64,000 nt of DNA from Yeosuana marina (GTDB lineage: Bacteria > Bacteroidota > Bacteroidia > Flavobacteriales > Flavobacteriaceae). The position numbers and the translations under genes were made by a program. The stretch is taken from positions 133,075 to 197,074 of the forward strand of contig NZ_JAAKGI010000037.1 of the NCBI RefSeq assembly GCF_011762485.1, read 5' to 3'. The notes under the pieces are model-generated. The model was not told the origin of the DNA and did no database searches. It saw nothing but the letters and a program-made list of their open reading frames with translations. Of this stretch, positions 61,741 through 64,000 are shown in pieces (the first letter of the stretch is position 1; each line of letters starts with the position of its first letter).

Positions 61741-61741
61741 C

Positions 61742-63040
61742 TTATACGTTTTGTAGTTGGTTTTTATAGGTTGCTAGAATATCGTTTTCAAAACGTTTGT
61801 AAAATTCGGGGTCGAAATTGGCATCGCTCAAATGATTTATAACAAAATCAATAGTACGCTTTTCTGTTAGCCATGTGTCAAAGGTTTCGTGTCGCATGCG
61901 TATTCCGAAGGTATTAATCCCTATAAATTCATGGGTAATGGTATTATATTCAATGGTTATGCATTTGGTGTTGTCTGCGTGTTTCCAATGAAAGTGCGCA
62001 TGATTCTCCTTTGGTTTTGCAAATACCCAACCGTAGGTCTGGTATTCAATATCAAAAAACTTAGCAGAGTTAAACCAATGCCCAGGATTATAGGTCATCT
62101 TATTTCTACAGATGGTTTGAGCAATGACTTCTCCCATCATGCGTCCCGTATACCAAACGGCTTCAATGGGTTTTCTGTTTCCAATGGCTTCACGTTGCTC
62201 GGCACAATCACCAATTGCATATACATCAGGTATATTGGTTTCAAGATATCTGTTGACTAATACACCTCTGTTGGTTTCAATTTTAGAGGACGTAATAAAT
62301 TCAATATTTGGTGACACACCAGCTGTAAGTCCAACTAAATTACAAGGAATTTCTTCACCCGTTTCTTTGATAATGATTGATTTTACGCGTCCGTTTTCAT
62401 CAGAAATAATTTCTTTTAAATTTGATGATAAACGTAAATCAATGTGATGACTTTTAATATGTTCGTTAATCATAGTACTTTCACCTTCAGGCAAAACACC
62501 GTTCCAAAAGCTAGATTCTCTTACTAAAAAGGTAACAGGAATTTGTCTTGAACTCAACATTTCAGCAAGTTCAATACCAATTAAACCACCACCAATAATT
62601 ACGGCGCGTTTACATAGCTTATTGTTTGGGGCAAGCTTTTCAAGATTTTCTAAATCTTGTTTATTGTACATACCCAAAACACCGTTTAAATCTTGTCCAG
62701 GCCAGCCAAACTTATTGGGTTTGCTGCCCGTTGCGATAATAAGTTTATCATAGTTTAAAGTGTTGCCATTTTCAAAGACAAGTGTTTTATGGTCGGTGTC
62801 TATGGTTTTTACAAAGCCATTTACAAGATCAATCTTATTTTTTTTCCAAAACCAATTTTCATAAGGTTGTGTGTGTTCAAATTTCATATGTCCCATATAC
62901 ACGTACATAAGGGCTGTACGCGAGAAAAAATAGTCTGATTCAGCAGAAATAATGGTAATTTGTTTGTTGGAAAGTTTTCTTATATACCTAGCGGCTGTCA
63001 CACCCGAAATTCCATTTCCAATAATAACAACATGATCCAT
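61742..63040 (-). CDS. NAD(P)/FAD-dependent pyridine-nucleotide oxidoreductase
   Basis: The 432-aa flavoprotein has the FAD motif GNGISG (8-13), KLIIATGSKPN, the NAD(P) motif IIGGGLIGIELAEM and the late FAD motif VYAIGDCAEQ, as in ferredoxin/nitrite-reductase-type reductases. The C-terminal 120 residues are unlike standard reductases of this type and include an N-terminal part with FFDIEYQTYGWVFA and HFHWKH. It is the first gene of the leftward set with the iron-sulfur membrane protein, 1 bp apart, so both probably form one electron-transfer unit. Confidence 0.88.
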   Translation of the reverse strand: MDHVVIIGNGISGVTAARYIRKLSNKQITIISAESDYFFSRTALMYVYMGHMKFEHTQPYENWFWKKNKIDLVNGFVKTIDTDHKTLVFENGNTLNYDKLIIATGSKPNKFGWPGQDLNGVLGMYNKQDLENLEKLAPNNKLCKRAVIIGGGLIGIELAEMLSSRQIPVTFLVRESSFWNGVLPEGESTMINEHIKSHHIDLRLSSNLKEIISDENGRVKSIIIKETGEEIPCNLVGLTAGVSPNIEFITSSKIETNRGVLVNRYLETNIPDVYAIGDCAEQREAIGNRKPIEAVWYTGRMMGEVIAQTICRNKMTYNPGHWFNSAKFFDIEYQTYGWVFAKPKENHAHFHWKHADNTKCITIEYNTITHEFIGINTFGIRMRHETFDTWLTEKRTIDFVINHLSDANFDPEFYKRFENDILATYKNQLQNV

Positions 63041-63135
63041 AACAATTTATATAATATATGGTTTTGTCGTAAGATTTGTTAAAACCTTAATAACATTCCA
63101 TCAGTTTGTTTAAATTTAGATATTAATTTAAACTT

Positions 63136-64000
63136 ATGAAGTTAATTTATGTATTTTGTTTAGTCGTATTGTTGAGCCGTTGCGCAATGATGCCTTCTGA
63201 TCAAACAAAAATAAACGGTGTAAGTTATGTGGCTTCAAGGGATTTTATCTCAGAAAAGCATGTAAAACCATTGCTAAAAATTCATGCTAATTACGCATCT
63301 ATTATGCCTTTTGGGTTTATACGAGATGTATCACATCCAGACATTCAATATAATTCAAAAAGGCAATGGTTTGGAGAAACAAAAGTAGGGGTGAAACAAT
63401 ATATTAAGGTTTTAAAAGATGAAAGAATTCATATTATGTTAAAACCTCAAATTTGGGTTTGGCGAGGCGAGTTTACAGGAGGTATTCAAATGAAAACGGA
63501 AGATGATTGGAAGATTTTAGAAGCATCATATAGCCAGTTTATTTTAGATTATGCTGAACTAGCTCGAGAAACTAACGTTGATATTTTTTGTATTGGAACA
63601 GAATTGGAGGGTTTTATTGAAGGACGACCTGATTATTGGAAACATTTAATTACTGAAATTCGGAAAATTTACAAAGGAAAGTTAACCTATGCAGCGAATT
63701 GGAATGAATATACAAAAACGCCTTTTTGGAATGATTTAGATTATATAGGAATTGATGGGTATTTCCCTGTAAGTAATTTAAAAACACCAACAGTCGCAGA
63801 TTGTAAATTAGGATTAAAACCTTGGAAAAATGAAATAAAAAAGTATCATGACATATATAATAAACCTATTTTGTTTACAGAATTTGGTTATAGAAGTATG
63901 AACTTTACAGGAAAAGAACCATGGCGTTCTGATCGTGGAATTGATGAGGTAAACCTCGAAGCTCAAGCTAATGCTACTCAAGCTTTTTTTGAAACGTTTT
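63136..64000 (+). CDS. GH113-like glycoside hydrolase lipoprotein, C-terminus cut by window edge
   Basis: A frame opens with ATG at 63136 and continues past the right edge, with 288 codons visible. It has a lipoprotein signal (LLSRC, C16) and a TIM-barrel glycosidase look. E156 in FCIGTELEG fits an acid/base residue and E249 in ILFTEFGYRS fits a nucleophile at the ends of two strands, as in clan GH-A. The MLKPQIWVW segment and the NGVSYV start resemble GH113 and related beta-mannanase-like families. Substrate cannot be set. It may not be tied to starch, since alpha-glucan enzymes belong to other clans. Confidence 0.8.
   Translation, partial: MKLIYVFCLVVLLSRCAMMPSDQTKINGVSYVASRDFISEKHVKPLLKIHANYASIMPFGFIRDVSHPDIQYNSKRQWFGETKVGVKQYIKVLKDERIHIMLKPQIWVWRGEFTGGIQMKTEDDWKILEASYSQFILDYAELARETNVDIFCIGTELEGFIEGRPDYWKHLITEIRKIYKGKLTYAANWNEYTKTPFWNDLDYIGIDGYFPVSNLKTPTVADCKLGLKPWKNEIKKYHDIYNKPILFTEFGYRSMNFTGKEPWRSDRGIDEVNLEAQANATQAFFETF

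Noticed and set aside
1..64000. CRISPR arrays, rRNA genes, insertion sequences
   Set aside because: No regularly spaced repeats, no rRNA-like stretches and no transposase frames with terminal inverted repeats were seen.

Overview
The window is AT-rich chromosomal DNA from a member of the Bacteroidota, most probably a marine-type Flavobacteriaceae. The evidence is paired SusC/SusD genes, a C-terminal type IX secretion (T9SS) sorting domain, many lipoproteins, promoters of the TTG-N19-TAnnTTTG type, a Bacteroidota-type tyrosine integrase, and flavobacterial-style mevalonate and polyamine genes. No species can be named from the sequence alone.

Layout. (1) 1-3571 is the right-hand end of an integrated element that continues off the left edge. 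It has a tyrosine integrase, candidate arm-site repeats, and a three-gene leftward module: an unknown 300-aa protein, a PD-(D/E)XK-type nuclease and an HNH-like zinc protein cut by the window edge. The element abuts a 3' fragment of tRNA-Leu(TAG), which marks the attachment site. (2) 3806-29655 is a large starch/maltodextrin utilisation locus. The leftward arm encodes SusC, SusD, a SusE/F-like starch-binding lipoprotein, a T9SS-secreted GH13 amylase and a small fibronectin-like lipoprotein. The rightward arm encodes a LacI-type regulator, a maltose-type MFS permease, beta-phosphoglucomutase, a GH65 phosphorylase, three GH13 lipoproteins, a GH31 alpha-glucosidase and an esterase with a glycan-binding-like N-terminus. 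Together they support polymer capture, outer-membrane import, periplasmic trimming, inner-membrane uptake and phosphorolytic breakdown to glucose and glucose-6-phosphate.

(3) 29727-36061 is housekeeping: an acyl-CoA thioesterase, a glycerophosphodiesterase, a flavoprotein, a DUF1697 protein, two mevalonate-pathway enzymes and a UbiA-type prenyltransferase. (4) 36147-42200 holds an RsuA/RluB-type pseudouridine synthase whose catalytic Asp is replaced by Gly. A polyamine cluster follows: arginine decarboxylase, an agmatinase-family protein with two altered metal-ligand positions, and a deoxyhypusine-synthase-like enzyme. Several small proteins follow, including a cytoplasmic/exported paralogous pair. 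(5) 42210-43667 is a membrane glycosyltransferase.

(6) 43839-55249 is a methylmalonyl-CoA module: epimerase, biotin-dependent Na+-type decarboxylase subunits, a CoA-transferase, both mutase subunits and the MeaB chaperone. An acyl-ACP thioesterase lies inside it on the other strand. Together these could interconvert succinyl-CoA and propionyl-CoA with a sodium-pumping step. (7) 55383-64000 holds a TolB-like propeller lipoprotein, an M28 peptidase with a PDZ domain, two family-2 glycosyltransferases, a membrane 4Fe-4S protein paired with an FAD oxidoreductase, and the start of a GH113-like glycosidase cut by the right edge.

The observations most worth following up are the unknown nuclease module on the integrated element, the two apparently active-site-altered enzymes in the polyamine region, the exported/cytoplasmic small-protein pair, and the shared regulatory sequences of the starch locus. 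No CRISPR array, rRNA gene, complete tRNA gene or insertion sequence was seen.
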